14,647 bases of DNA from Oceanicaulis sp. (GTDB taxonomy: Bacteria > Pseudomonadota > Alphaproteobacteria > Caulobacterales > Maricaulaceae): positions 1 to 14,647 of the forward strand of contig RKRX01000166.1 of assembly GCA_007571185.1 (NCBI GenBank), written 5' to 3'. The notes beneath the pieces were generated by a model. That model searched no databases. It had not been told where the DNA came from and saw only the letters and a list, made by a program, of their open reading frames with translations. The first letter of the stretch is position 1, and each line of letters opens with the position of its first letter. Positions 1 to 11,195 of the stretch are shown piece by piece. The position numbers were made by a program, and so were the translations under genes.

Positions 1-1056
1 ACCATTGAAGCCGCCGAAGCCATCAAGCACTACGGTGTGGGTGTGAAATGCGCCACCATCACCCCGGACGAAGCCCGCATGGAAGAGTTCGGCCTGAAAA
101 ATATGTGGAGGTCGCCAAACGGCACGATCCGCAATATTTTGGGCGGTGTGGTGTTCCGCGAACCAATCGTGATCGGGAACGTGCCGCGTCTGGTGCCGGG
201 TTGGACCAAGCCGATCATCATCGGCCGTCACGCCTTTGGCGATCAGTATCGCGCCACCGATATCAAAGTGCCCGGGCCGGGGAAGTTGACCTTGACCTAC
301 ACCCCGTCTGATGGAGGCGAACCGGCTATCCATGAGATTTTCGACTTCCCGGGGCCGGGTGTAGCTATGGGCATGTACAACCTGGATGAATCCATCAAGG
401 ACTTCGCTCGCGCATCGCTGCGCTATGGTCTGGACCGCCAATTTCCAGTCTACCTGTCTACCAAGAACACCATCTTGAAGACCTATGACGGCCGCTTTAG
501 AAATATCTTCCAGGAGATTTATGAGAATGAGTTCAGAACCGAGTTCGAGAAGTCGGGCCTTAGCTACGAACACCGTTTGATTGATGACATGGTCGCCGCA
601 GCCATGAAATGGTCTGGCGGCTTTGTCTGGGCCTGCAAGAACTATGATGGTGACGTGCAATCTGATACCATAGCGCAGGGTTTTGGCTCATTAGGTCTGA
701 TGACGTCCGTGCTGATGACCCCCGATGGCAAGACTGTTGAGGCCGAAGCCGCACACGGCACCGTGACCCGTCACTACCGTCAGCATCAGCGCGGTAAAAA
801 GACCTCCACCAATCCCATTGCTTCAATTTTCGCCTGGACCTGCAGCCTGAAATACCGCGGCAAAATGGACGGAAATCAACACGTCATGGATTTCGCCGAG
901 ATATTGGAAACCACTGTTATTGGCGCCGTAGAGGCAGGCCATATGACCAGGGATTTGGCGATTCTGATCGACAACCGGCAGAGTTGGCTGTCCACCGGGG
1001 GGTTTCTAGACACTGTGGCGGAACGATTCGCCAGAGTGATGCAGGACGTGATCTGA
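1..1056 (+). CDS. icd: NADP-dependent isocitrate dehydrogenase, 3' part (5' end outside window)
   Basis: The reading frame is open from base 1 and ends at TGA 1054-1056, giving the last 351 residues. This enzyme oxidatively decarboxylates isocitrate to 2-oxoglutarate in the TCA cycle, making NADPH, as a cytosolic homodimer. The sequence follows the eukaryote-like (type II, IDH1/IDH2) subfamily closely, not the E. coli type. Fragment Cys17 aligns with human IDH1 Cys73, so about 56 residues are missing. SPNGTIRN (fragment 38-45), VFRE (51-54), IPRLV-like VPRLV (61-65) and [13 protein letters not shown] (75-87) hold the substrate-binding Ser94, Asn96, Arg100, Arg109, Arg132 and Tyr139 equivalents. 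The metal-binding LIDDMV and [11 protein letters not shown] and the NADP-binding [12 protein letters not shown] are also intact. It converges on alaS with a 51-bp gap in which I see no clear terminator. No frameshift is seen. Confidence 0.97.
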   Translation, partial: TIEAAEAIKHYGVGVKCATITPDEARMEEFGLKNMWRSPNGTIRNILGGVVFREPIVIGNVPRLVPGWTKPIIIGRHAFGDQYRATDIKVPGPGKLTLTYTPSDGGEPAIHEIFDFPGPGVAMGMYNLDESIKDFARASLRYGLDRQFPVYLSTKNTILKTYDGRFRNIFQEIYENEFRTEFEKSGLSYEHRLIDDMVAAAMKWSGGFVWACKNYDGDVQSDTIAQGFGSLGLMTSVLMTPDGKTVEAEAAHGTVTRHYRQHQRGKKTSTNPIASIFAWTCSLKYRGKMDGNQHVMDFAEILETTVIGAVEAGHMTRDLAILIDNRQSWLSTGGFLDTVAERFARVMQDVI

Positions 1057-1107
1057 AGCTCTGTCTTCCTGTCGGGAACCCAATAAGGTCGGATGGCGCG
1101 ATCACAA

Positions 1108-3756
<2,649 letters not shown>

Positions 3757-3834
3757 GACAACGCTCCGGGCGCAGAGGGAAACGGTAGCAGGGGAGAATG
3801 ACGCGCTACAAAGGCGGGGGAAACCAACAACGCT

Positions 3835-3864
3835 CATATACGAACGCAAGGCTCGAAAAACCAA
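3835..3864 (-). promoter_or_regulatory. candidate sigma70-type promoter for alaS
   Basis: Read on the minus strand, TTGGTT (3864-3859) and TATATG (3840-3835) are separated by 18 bp, about 80 bp upstream of the alaS ATG. The recA-alaS gap shows no convincing terminator, so read-through from recA is also possible. The hexamers match the consensus only partly, so this is a weak prediction. Confidence 0.33.
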
Positions 3865-3938
3865 GCATCCGCTGTATATTGAAGGCTGATTTCAGCGTAT
3901 CACAGACGCCAATGACCTCTTAGCCTGCAGTCTCCATC

Positions 3939-5000
3939 CTAGTCACCTTCTCCATCAGAGCCTACCAGAAGTTCCTTGCCTATCAGACCGGCATTCTTGC
4001 GCACCTGAGATTCGATCTTGTCAGCGGCGTCAGGGTGATCAAGCAGGAACTTGCGTGCATTTTCACGCCCCTGACCGATACGCTTGGAATCAAGAGAATA
4101 CCATGAGCCCGATTTCTCAATGATCCCGCCTTTCACCCCCAAATCAAGCAATTCACCTGTCTTGGATATTCCTTCTCCATAAAGAATATCAAACTCCACT
4201 TCACGGAAAGGGGGGGCTACCTTATTCTTTACCACTTTGACCCGGGTGTGATTACCGATCACTTCATCGCGGTTCTTCAACACACCGGCACGGCGAATGT
4301 CCAATCGAACCGAGGCGTAGAACTTCAGGGCATTACCACCCGTAGTGGTTTCGGGGCTGCCAAACATCACACCGATCTTCATACGGATCTGGTTAATGAA
4401 AACCACCAGGCAGTTGGACTTGGAGATTGAAGCTGTCAGTTTACGCAAAGCCTGGCTCATCAAACGCGCTTGAAGGCCGGGCAGCGAGTCGCCCATGTCT
4501 CCCTCCAGTTCCGCGCGCGGGGTCAGGGCGGCCACGGAGTCGATCACCAGGACATCAATGGCGCCAGAGCGCACCAGGGTGTCGGCGATTTCAAGCGCCT
4601 GCTCACCGGTATCGGGCTGAGAAACCAGCAACTCACCCACATCCACGCCCAGCTTGCGGGCGTAGATTGGATCCAAAGCATGTTCGGCATCCACGAAGGC
4701 GGCCACGCCTCCAGCTTTCTGACATTCCGCAACAGTGTGCAGGGCCAGCGTGGTCTTGCCGGAGCTTTCCGGGCCGTAAATCTCGATAATCCGGCCCTTG
4801 GGCAAACCGCCCACACCCAGCGCAATGTCAAGACCCAGGGAACCGGTGGACACCGTCTCGATATTCTGGTTTGGCTTGGCGCCCAGTTTCATCACCGAAC
4901 CTTTGCCAAAGGCGCGGTCAATTTGTGTCAGAGCCGCTTCAAGCGCTTTTTGCTTGTCCATATCATCATCTTTCGCTACGTGCAGTTTTGACTGTCTCAT
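3939..5000 (-). CDS. recA: DNA recombinase RecA
   Basis: RecA is the ATP-dependent strand-exchange protein of homologous recombination and the co-protease that triggers LexA self-cleavage in the SOS response. The 353-residue product is normal length. Walker A is GPESSGKT (76-83), Walker B lies in VLVIDSV, and the L1/L2 regions with QLKAL-like [22 protein letters not shown] and [24 protein letters not shown] are intact. The C-terminus is short and mildly acidic. I kept the ATG at 5000 because the N-terminus ([12 protein letters not shown]) resembles the VAKEDGDKQ-type start I recall for Caulobacter RecA. An internal ATG 13 codons downstream is the alternative. The ribosome site is only moderate (AGGG about 8 nt upstream). 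A LexA box at 5073-5087 predicts SOS control. The gene lies between cckA and alaS, all on the minus strand. Confidence 0.98.
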   Translation of the reverse strand: MRQSKLHVAKDDDMDKQKALEAALTQIDRAFGKGSVMKLGAKPNQNIETVSTGSLGLDIALGVGGLPKGRIIEIYGPESSGKTTLALHTVAECQKAGGVAAFVDAEHALDPIYARKLGVDVGELLVSQPDTGEQALEIADTLVRSGAIDVLVIDSVAALTPRAELEGDMGDSLPGLQARLMSQALRKLTASISKSNCLVVFINQIRMKIGVMFGSPETTTGGNALKFYASVRLDIRRAGVLKNRDEVIGNHTRVKVVKNKVAPPFREVEFDILYGEGISKTGELLDLGVKGGIIEKSGSWYSLDSKRIGQGRENARKFLLDHPDAADKIESQVRKNAGLIGKELLVGSDGEGD

Positions 5001-5072
5001 GAGGTCGCCCTGCCCTTAGATCACACCCGACCGAGTTGTGCAACCAGCAGGATTGTGCCAGTTTTGCTCACG

Positions 5073-5087
5073 GAACATAAAAAGAAC
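5073..5087 (-). promoter_or_regulatory. LexA (SOS) operator of recA
   Basis: The + strand reads GAAC-ATAAAAA-GAAC, which on the recA-coding strand is GTTC-N7-GTTC. This is the established direct-repeat LexA box of Alphaproteobacteria, with both half-sites perfect and an AT-rich spacer. It lies 73 bp upstream of the recA ATG. Promoter elements nearby are ambiguous: CACAAT just downstream of the box could be a -10, or TTGCAC-17-TCTAAG closer to the gene. The first would place LexA over the -35 region, as expected for repression. Confidence 0.85.
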
Positions 5088-5119
5088 ATTTTTGCATCCC
5101 TTTCGTCTTCAGAATACAC

Positions 5120-5136
5120 AACCTCCCAGGGTGGTT
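5120..5136. repeat. 17-bp interrupted palindrome between cckA and recA
   Basis: AACC-T-CCC-A-GGG-T-GGTT is symmetric about A5128 apart from the T/T positions at 5124 and 5132. It lies just after the cckA stop and 33 bp upstream of the recA LexA box. It could be a weak hairpin at the cckA 3' end (the loop would have to open to several bases, and no U-run follows) or a dimeric protein-binding site. Confidence 0.4.
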
Positions 5137-5143
5137 AATCTCG

Positions 5144-7732
5144 CTATCGCGCGGCCAACTCATCCTTAACCCGTTCCGCTAATTGCTGGACGTCGAAGGG
5201 TTTGGGCAAGAAGGAAATTCTCAGATCTTTCGACAGTGTATCGGAAAATTCTTCCCTGGCATAACCAGACATGAAAATGATTCGCGCCTTGCCCAACAGG
5301 TGTCGACCCCGCTGCAATAAGGAGGGACCATCAAGCCCTGGCATCACCACATCGGAGACCAGAAGGTCGAAGCTCTCTGGCTCTTTTTCAAGGATTTCTA
5401 GCGCCTCTTCTCCGTCACAAGCTTCCACGACTTCATAGCCACGGCGCGCCAGAGTCCTGGCGGCAATGGCCCGCACTGCATTCTCATCTTCCACGAACAG
5501 GATGCGACCACACCCGGCCAGATCAGAGGGTTCAAGCGCCTTGGCCCTGATTTCCTTTTCCAGGGCCAGTTCGGCCTCTTCTTCCCGGGTGGGAACATGA
5601 CCAGGCAAATAGATGTGAAAAGCGGCGCCTTTCCCCACTTCAGAATCTACAAACAGAAAACCGCCGGACTGCTTGACCACACCATACACTGTGGCGAGCC
5701 CCAACCCAGTGCCTTGCCCGGCCTCCTTGGTGGTGAAGAACGGCTCGAATATCTTTTCAAGCATAGTTTCATCCATGCCGACACCCGTGTCGGCCACATG
5801 GATCGCCGCCCAGTCACCCCTCCCGGGATTGGGCGCGCCAGCGTGCGCCACATCTTCAGCAGTGACCGCTTCAGTGCTGATAGTCAGTACGCCACCCCCC
5901 GAGGGCTTCATAGCATCCCGGGCGTTGGTGGCGAGGTTCACCAGAATGTTTTCAATCTGGTTGCGATCCGCCCGAACCAACGGCAACTCTCGATCATGCT
6001 TGATCTCAAGGCGTACAGTTTCTTCCAGTATCTGCCCGAGCATGATCGAGCAGTCGCTGAGCACGTCAGAAAGATCCAATACGGTGTTGCGGAAGGTTTG
6101 TTTACGGGAGAACGCCAGAAGCTTGCGCACCAGACCTGCCTGGCGGGTGAGTGTGGAATTGATCTGCTGCAAATCCTGATAGGAAGGATCGCCCACCGGG
6201 TGACGGTTGAGCAGTTCATCCACACTCAGCTGAATGGCGGTGAGCATGTTGTTAAAATCATGCGCCACACCACTGGCGAGTTGACCTACCGCCTGCATCT
6301 TGCCTGCTTGGGCCACCTGCTGTTCCAGCGCTTTCCACGAGGAAATATCCACCAGATAGGCGACGCGCTTGCCATCGCGAACCGGAGACAAGAAGACCTG
6401 CACTGCGCGCCCTTCATCCTCGCTGGACTTCAGCCGGGCTTCACTGGGTTCGCCCCGCCCCGCCGGCGCGGCGCATAACACATTTTCAATCGCACCATCA
6501 TCGTCCAGACTAATTAGATCGGCAAATTTTACGCCTGGCTTCGCCCTACCCCCAGACAGCTGCATCAGCGTGGGGTTGGCGCCCTCAACCATGGCCAGCG
6601 CCGGATCGGCATTGTCGAGCCGCGCCACCCCGAACGGTGCGGTGATGAAGATGTCATCAAGCACCCCACTTGCCCGATTATCGCCACTGGTACAGGTTTT
6701 GACAGGTTCGATCCCGGCCAATGCCGGAGACGCACCGCCGGTGGACAAATCATAGACCGCCACACGTGCCCGCGAAGATCGGTCATCAGACCAGTCCACA
6801 CGGATCATCGCCGGGCTTTGTTCACCATCGGCCAGCTTCAGATGCGCTCTCAGACACACGGGTCCATCTGCTCCTCGCGAATCGGCAAAAGCATCTGCGG
6901 TGTCGTTGGTAGTGAAGTCTCTCAGTTCAAACACCGCATCAGGGCGGACGCCCAACCAATTGCGTAGTGTAGAGTTGGCGTCTAGCACGCGGCCCCTCGC
7001 ATCAGCCAAAAATAAACCTACCGGCGCATCATCGGCCCATTCCAGCGTCTTGGTCCGTACACCCGGCGCTCTACGCAGAACCGAGAAGGTCCACAAGGCT
7101 GCACCCTTCTTGTCTATTGGAGAAACATTGGCGGTGAAGACGTCGCCTTCGCCGGCCTGAAGCGGAATACGGCCCACGATTTCCCGCGCGGCGACACCTC
7201 GGCAAGCCGCCTGAGTCAGTCGGTAAATTGCGCTCGCGCCGAGAAAGATGCGTTCAGGTGGTGGGGCAATCTCCGAATCACCTGGTTTCGTTACAGTGCC
7301 CGCCAGGGCTTTATAGGCAAGGCTAGCCCATATCACTCGGCCCCTGGCATCGGTGACAAGCGCCGGATCGGGGTGTGCCGCCAGCGCTGCAGCAACCGTG
7401 CCAACCCTCCCGCCGCATCGTCCGTCATCAGACAGGAAGTGTTCCCCACCTTCTCCGGGCGCCAGAACGATTACCAGAAGAAGAGCCACACAGGCAGCGC
7501 CTGACAGCAGAATTACCAAATTCCACTGCGCACCGGCGCTCGCAACTACAGCCATCACCGCAACAATCAGGATGCCCGGAAAGGCAGTCTGAAACAACAA
7601 TCGACTCAATGGTCGAGTCAGAACGTCGCCCCGGAACCCGCGTCCGGTTCCGGCCAGGGTAATATCCTCAAGGGGCGCTGCTGTAGCAGGCTCACCCAGG
7701 TTATGCTCAGCCTTGACAAGAGCTTCTGACAT
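5144..7732 (-). CDS. cckA: cell-cycle hybrid histidine kinase CckA
   Basis: CckA is the membrane-bound bifunctional kinase/phosphatase that passes phosphate through ChpT to CtrA and CpdR in Alphaproteobacteria. Numbered from the ATG at 7732 (862 aa), there are two membrane segments at about 45-65 and 70-91. Three PAS-like sensory stretches follow (about 115-220, 230-330 and 358-465). The HisKA H-box has His491 in ASGVAHDFNNML. The ATPase has the N-box NQIENILVNLATNARDAM (591-608), DTGVGM (648-653), FEPFFTTK and GQGTGLGLA (672-680). The C-terminal receiver has phospho-acceptor Asp794 in LLVSDVVMPG and Lys844 in LPKPF. The H-box and kinase sequence is characteristic of CckA. It is longer than Caulobacter CckA (about 690 aa) but similar to other alphaproteobacterial versions as I recall them. 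A GTG at 7771 would add 13 residues. Neither start has a strong ribosome site (AGAGA before the ATG), so the start is uncertain. Confidence 0.95.
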   Translation of the reverse strand: MSEALVKAEHNLGEPATAAPLEDITLAGTGRGFRGDVLTRPLSRLLFQTAFPGILIVAVMAVVASAGAQWNLVILLSGAACVALLLVIVLAPGEGGEHFLSDDGRCGGRVGTVAAALAAHPDPALVTDARGRVIWASLAYKALAGTVTKPGDSEIAPPPERIFLGASAIYRLTQAACRGVAAREIVGRIPLQAGEGDVFTANVSPIDKKGAALWTFSVLRRAPGVRTKTLEWADDAPVGLFLADARGRVLDANSTLRNWLGVRPDAVFELRDFTTNDTADAFADSRGADGPVCLRAHLKLADGEQSPAMIRVDWSDDRSSRARVAVYDLSTGGASPALAGIEPVKTCTSGDNRASGVLDDIFITAPFGVARLDNADPALAMVEGANPTLMQLSGGRAKPGVKFADLISLDDDGAIENVLCAAPAGRGEPSEARLKSSEDEGRAVQVFLSPVRDGKRVAYLVDISSWKALEQQVAQAGKMQAVGQLASGVAHDFNNMLTAIQLSVDELLNRHPVGDPSYQDLQQINSTLTRQAGLVRKLLAFSRKQTFRNTVLDLSDVLSDCSIMLGQILEETVRLEIKHDRELPLVRADRNQIENILVNLATNARDAMKPSGGGVLTISTEAVTAEDVAHAGAPNPGRGDWAAIHVADTGVGMDETMLEKIFEPFFTTKEAGQGTGLGLATVYGVVKQSGGFLFVDSEVGKGAAFHIYLPGHVPTREEEAELALEKEIRAKALEPSDLAGCGRILFVEDENAVRAIAARTLARRGYEVVEACDGEEALEILEKEPESFDLLVSDVVMPGLDGPSLLQRGRHLLGKARIIFMSGYAREEFSDTLSKDLRISFLPKPFDVQQLAERVKDELAAR

Positions 7733-7919
7733 ATGTGTCTCTGATCGGAACCGATATACGAACTGCCCCACATGCGGTGGCGAATGAATTAAGACCCCAA
7801 GCCTTGCCAGTCAGATCCGCCCTTACCATCCTTCAATTGACCCATATTCCCCAGTGTTTGAGAATTTTGATGTAACCAGCGAGATATCTTCGGATGGCGC
7901 AAACTGCATGGGGGAAATG

Positions 7920-7947
7920 TTGCAAAGTTGTTACTCTCCTATAGATA
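7920..7947 (+). promoter_or_regulatory. weak candidate promoter of the TonB-dependent receptor gene
   Basis: TTGCAA (7920-7925) and TAGATA (7942-7947) are 16 bp apart. The overlapping TATAGA at 7940-7945 is a better -10 but has no good -35. Either would start transcription inside the inverted repeat at 7948-7983, which would then act as an operator or as the first structure in the leader RNA. Confidence 0.28.
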
Positions 7948-7983
7948 AGTCGGATTCGCATGACAAACAGGTTGAATCCGACT
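7948..7983. repeat. perfect 10-bp inverted repeat with a GANTC site in each arm
   Basis: AGTCGGATTC (7948-7957) is exactly complementary to GAATCCGACT (7974-7983), with a 16-nt spacer. It ends 53 bp upstream of the receptor ATG. Each arm carries one GANTC site (7953-7957 and 7974-7978), the target of the cell-cycle methyltransferase CcrM. The long spacer fits two half-sites for a dimeric regulator as well as a hairpin in the 5' leader. Confidence 0.7.
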
Positions 7984-8036
7984 GACCAAACCTATCTCTT
8001 GCCGAAAAATATTAGCTATTGCGAGGATCATTCAGG

Positions 8037-11009
8037 ATGAAATCAGTCACCCCCCCCCTCGACCTGAGAACTTTGCGGCGGGTAGCTTTCGCCGGTGTCT
8101 CCGTGTCCGCTCTTCTAGCGACACCGGTCTGCGCTCAGGAAACAGAAACAGAAGCGGAAGACGAACAAGAAACCACAGATGTCATTCAGGTGACCGGCTC
8201 ACGGATCACCCGACCGGATTTCACAGCGTCCAACCCGGTGGTGAGTGTGGATGCCGAAAATATCGAACTTTCGGGTGCAACAAACCTAACAAACTTTCTG
8301 CAAGATTTGCCGGCGCTTGTGAATTCGTTTGACAATCAAGACAGTGCAAACACCGGAAACTCAGGATCCGCAGGCCTCAACCTTCTGAATCTTCGCAATC
8401 TAGGCACCCAGCGCACACTGGTGCTGGTGGATGGTCGGCGTCATGTGGCCCAGAGCGAAGGTTCATCCTCAGTGGATGTGAACACCATTCCGGTGGGCCT
8501 GATTGAGCGCATTGAGGTTCTCACCGGTGGCGCATCAGCGATTTACGGCGCGGACAGTGTGTCTGGCGTGGTCAACTTCGTGCTGAAAGATGATTATGAA
8601 GGCTCTTCTGTCCGAAGCCAGGTGGGGACCACTGAGCTGGGCGGTGCAGATAATTTCTTCGTCTCCGGCCTGTGGGGCGAAAATCTGCTGGACAACCGGC
8701 TAAATCTGACCCTGGCTGCAGAATACGCTGTTGAAGACAATCTGCGTTCAGATGAGCGCAGCTTCACCCGCCGGGGCGAGCGTTACGTGCAGGTGCGCAA
8801 TCCTGATGACACCGCCGACGATCCCAATATCCCTGACAATATTTTTGCGCGGGACGCTCGCTATATCGATACTGGTCGCGAAGGTCTGGTCTACACCAAT
8901 TTCGGCATTTTGACGCCAGCCGATCCACGCACCGGCATCAGTTATGAAGGTGATGGCGATCCGTATGAAGCGGGCATTTTCACGTCCGGCTTCATCATGT
9001 TGGGCGGTTCGGGCACATTGTTGGACGATTTCATCGACGAGATCATCCCCAGAAATGAACGCATCTCGCTCAATATGACCGCCAACTACGAGCTAGACCC
9101 GCACCATTCCTTGTTTGTGGAACTGAAGACAGTTGAAACTCAGACCGGGTTCCAGGCTCAACCCACATTTGATTTCTTCCTAACGATCAACCCCGATGTG
9201 GCCTTCATTCCAGCCAATATCGCCGCCGAACCCAATTTCGGCTCCATCTTTATGGGTCGTGACAATTTCGACCTGGGCTTCACCGGCACCGACATCACCC
9301 GCACGACCTGGCGTGGCGTGATCGGCTTTGAAGGCGAGTTCGACGCACTGGGCGGTATCGAGTATGAGGCCTCCTGGGTTTACGGTCGAACCGAGAGCGC
9401 CACCGCGTATTACGGAGATCGGATACAGGAACGCTGGTTGGCTGCGATTGACTCCGTGATAGATCCCGCCACCGGTGAAATCGTCTGTCGTTCCGACCTC
9501 GACCCGACGGCCCTACCGCCGGGACTTAATCCGGATCTATGGGGTCTGACATTCACCCCGGGACCAAACTCGGGCTGTGTGCCAGCGGACGTATTCGGTG
9601 AGGACGTCTCGGCCGAGGCGCGGGACTGGATCAACCAGACCACCCATTACTCCGACCGGATCGAGCAGAACGTGGCCCAGGCCTTTATTTCAGGCGACAC
9701 CGAGACTTTCCTGAACCTTCCCGGCGGCCCAGTTTCCTGGGTGCTGGGGGCGGAATATCGTGAAGAGAAAAGCCAGTCCTTCGCCTCAGAGATTGAAAAA
9801 CAGTCCGCCGCGGTCGGTGATGACATCAGCTGGCAAGGTCAACGCATCGATTCCTCAGGCAGCTTTGACGTGAGCGAAGCGTTCGGTGAGGTGAGCCTGC
9901 CGATTCTGGCAAACCAGCCATTGATTGAGGAATTCGCTATTGACGCCGCCTACCGCTGGTCCGATTATTCTACGGCGGGTGAAACTGACACTTGGAAAGT
10001 GGGCGGCATCTGGCGTCTGAACCAGGACATCATGCTTCGCGGCACTGTGGCGCGGGCTGTGCGCGCGCCGAATATCACCAACCTGTTCCTGCCCAATACC
10101 CAGACATTCGCATTCATCTCCGATCCGTGTGACGTGGACAATGTGGAGGCAGGTTCTGATCTACGTTATGCTAATTGTCTGGCCGATCTGGGTTTTGATC
10201 CCAATACTTTCGACTCCACCACCTCCGCATCTATCGAAGGACGTGTGGGCGGCAACCTCGACTTGCTGTCGGAAGAAGCCGACACCATCACCTACGGCGT
10301 GGTCTTGACCCCGCAGATCGTGGAAGGGCTGTCCATCGCAATCGACTATTACGACATTGATCTGGCCAATGCGATCCTGAACGTGTCTCCATCAACCATC
10401 GCCCAGCAGTGTGTGGATCTGCCGCGGCCGAACCAATTCTGCGCTCTGATCGACCGGGATGAAGACGGTGAAATTAGCTTCTTCCGGCAGTATTTCGTTA
10501 ACGTAGGTCAGTACACCACATCGGGTGTGGATTTCTCGGCACGCTATCTGCTGGATCCAGCTGATCTGGGCCTGCAGGACGATATTGGCGCGTTCGCACT
10601 GACCTTGGCTGGCAGCAAGCTGGAAAGCCTGATCTTCCAGGATCTGCCGGACGCCGAACCCGATGAACAGGCAGGCGATCCCGGCGCGCCAAAATGGCAG
10701 GTCACGTTCGATGTGACCTGGCGGAAGGATCGCTGGTCCGTGAACTACGGCTCCAGCTGGTACGAGGGCACCCGCCGGGTCTCGGTGGAACGCCTCGAGG
10801 CTGATCCTGACTGGGTAGCTCCAGAGTATATCTTCTCCGATGACCGTTGGACTCACGACATGCAGGTTCGCCATCAGTTCACCGACGAGATCAGCCTGTA
10901 TGGCGGTGTGACCAATCTGGGTAATCAACTGCCCGATATCGGTACTCAGCAGACCCCGGTGAGCGCTCTGGGCCGCGCCTATTATTTTGGTGTGAGCGCC
11001 GACTTCTAG
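8037..11009 (+). CDS. TonB-dependent outer-membrane receptor
   Basis: This is a 990-residue gated outer-membrane beta-barrel that takes up a scarce ligand (siderophore, vitamin or glycan) using TonB-ExbBD energy; the ligand cannot be named from sequence. I chose the ATG at 8037, with GAGGA 9 nt upstream, over an in-frame TTG at 8019. A signal peptide with a basic region (RTLRR) and hydrophobic core probably ends at VCA-Q (33/34). An acidic linker (35-48) is followed by a TonB box-like DVIQVTGSRI (48-57). The plug follows (about 60-185) with LRNLGTQRTLVLVDGRRHV and GGASAIYGADSVSGVVNFVL, then the barrel ending in aromatic Phe990 as required for BAM assembly. Six mature cysteines fall in three close pairs (484/514, 698/714, 792/802), probably loop disulfides. 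No partner exb/ton or ligand-processing genes are adjacent. Confidence 0.96.
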   Translation: MKSVTPPLDLRTLRRVAFAGVSVSALLATPVCAQETETEAEDEQETTDVIQVTGSRITRPDFTASNPVVSVDAENIELSGATNLTNFLQDLPALVNSFDNQDSANTGNSGSAGLNLLNLRNLGTQRTLVLVDGRRHVAQSEGSSSVDVNTIPVGLIERIEVLTGGASAIYGADSVSGVVNFVLKDDYEGSSVRSQVGTTELGGADNFFVSGLWGENLLDNRLNLTLAAEYAVEDNLRSDERSFTRRGERYVQVRNPDDTADDPNIPDNIFARDARYIDTGREGLVYTNFGILTPADPRTGISYEGDGDPYEAGIFTSGFIMLGGSGTLLDDFIDEIIPRNERISLNMTANYELDPHHSLFVELKTVETQTGFQAQPTFDFFLTINPDVAFIPANIAAEPNFGSIFMGRDNFDLGFTGTDITRTTWRGVIGFEGEFDALGGIEYEASWVYGRTESATAYYGDRIQERWLAAIDSVIDPATGEIVCRSDLDPTALPPGLNPDLWGLTFTPGPNSGCVPADVFGEDVSAEARDWINQTTHYSDRIEQNVAQAFISGDTETFLNLPGGPVSWVLGAEYREEKSQSFASEIEKQSAAVGDDISWQGQRIDSSGSFDVSEAFGEVSLPILANQPLIEEFAIDAAYRWSDYSTAGETDTWKVGGIWRLNQDIMLRGTVARAVRAPNITNLFLPNTQTFAFISDPCDVDNVEAGSDLRYANCLADLGFDPNTFDSTTSASIEGRVGGNLDLLSEEADTITYGVVLTPQIVEGLSIAIDYYDIDLANAILNVSPSTIAQQCVDLPRPNQFCALIDRDEDGEISFFRQYFVNVGQYTTSGVDFSARYLLDPADLGLQDDIGAFALTLAGSKLESLIFQDLPDAEPDEQAGDPGAPKWQVTFDVTWRKDRWSVNYGSSWYEGTRRVSVERLEADPDWVAPEYIFSDDRWTHDMQVRHQFTDEISLYGGVTNLGNQLPDIGTQQTPVSALGRAYYFGVSADF

Positions 11010-11129
11010 GACAGATGTGGGGGTCAGTCTGCGGCGCCTCGACTTGACATCCTCCATGAAAAGTGTGTCCTGTGGAGGGCTTCCGGTCAAGGTCCGGCCT
11101 CGGGATGTAACACAACACTTCCATCTTTG

Positions 11130-11159
11130 GTCTTGAAAACCGGGGTTTTGAAAACTGGC
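11130..11159. repeat. 15-bp tandem direct repeat, two copies
   Basis: GTCTTGAAAACCGGG (11130-11144) is followed directly by GTTTTGAAAACTGGC (11145-11159), 12 of 15 bases identical. It lies in the 186-bp gap between the converging receptor and dksA genes. The junction also forms AAAACC-GG-GGTTTT, too tight for a normal hairpin. No other terminator candidate in this gap is convincing; CCTCCA/TGGAGG at 11051-11078 has only 6-bp arms around a 16-nt loop. Confidence 0.5.
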
Positions 11160-11195
11160 GTTTGCCGATTCACGCGTAGAACGAGTGACCGGCGG

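Larger units (their letters stand above)
7733..8036. other. divergent intergenic region between cckA and the TonB-dependent receptor gene
   Basis: This 304-bp gap holds the 5' regions of both divergent genes and no coding sequence I can support. It contains the inverted repeat at 7948-7983, a weak candidate promoter for the receptor gene (7920-7947), and a good ribosome site GAGGA at 8023-8027. I found no convincing promoter for cckA, no full CtrA site (TTAA-N7-TTAA) and no Fur-box-like sequence. Confidence 0.6.

Noticed and set aside
5597..6478. 293-codon plus-strand open frame opposite cckA
   Set aside because: It is antisense to the conserved HisKA/ATPase region of cckA. Its long length follows from codon bias, and no domain is recognisable.
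7782..7800. TTAA near the cckA upstream region as a CtrA site
   Set aside because: Only one TTAA half-site is present; the second half at 7-bp spacing is missing.
10392..11090. 232-codon minus-strand open frame opposite the receptor 3' end
   Set aside because: Its frame is antisense to the conserved C-terminal beta-barrel strands and its translation shows no known motif.
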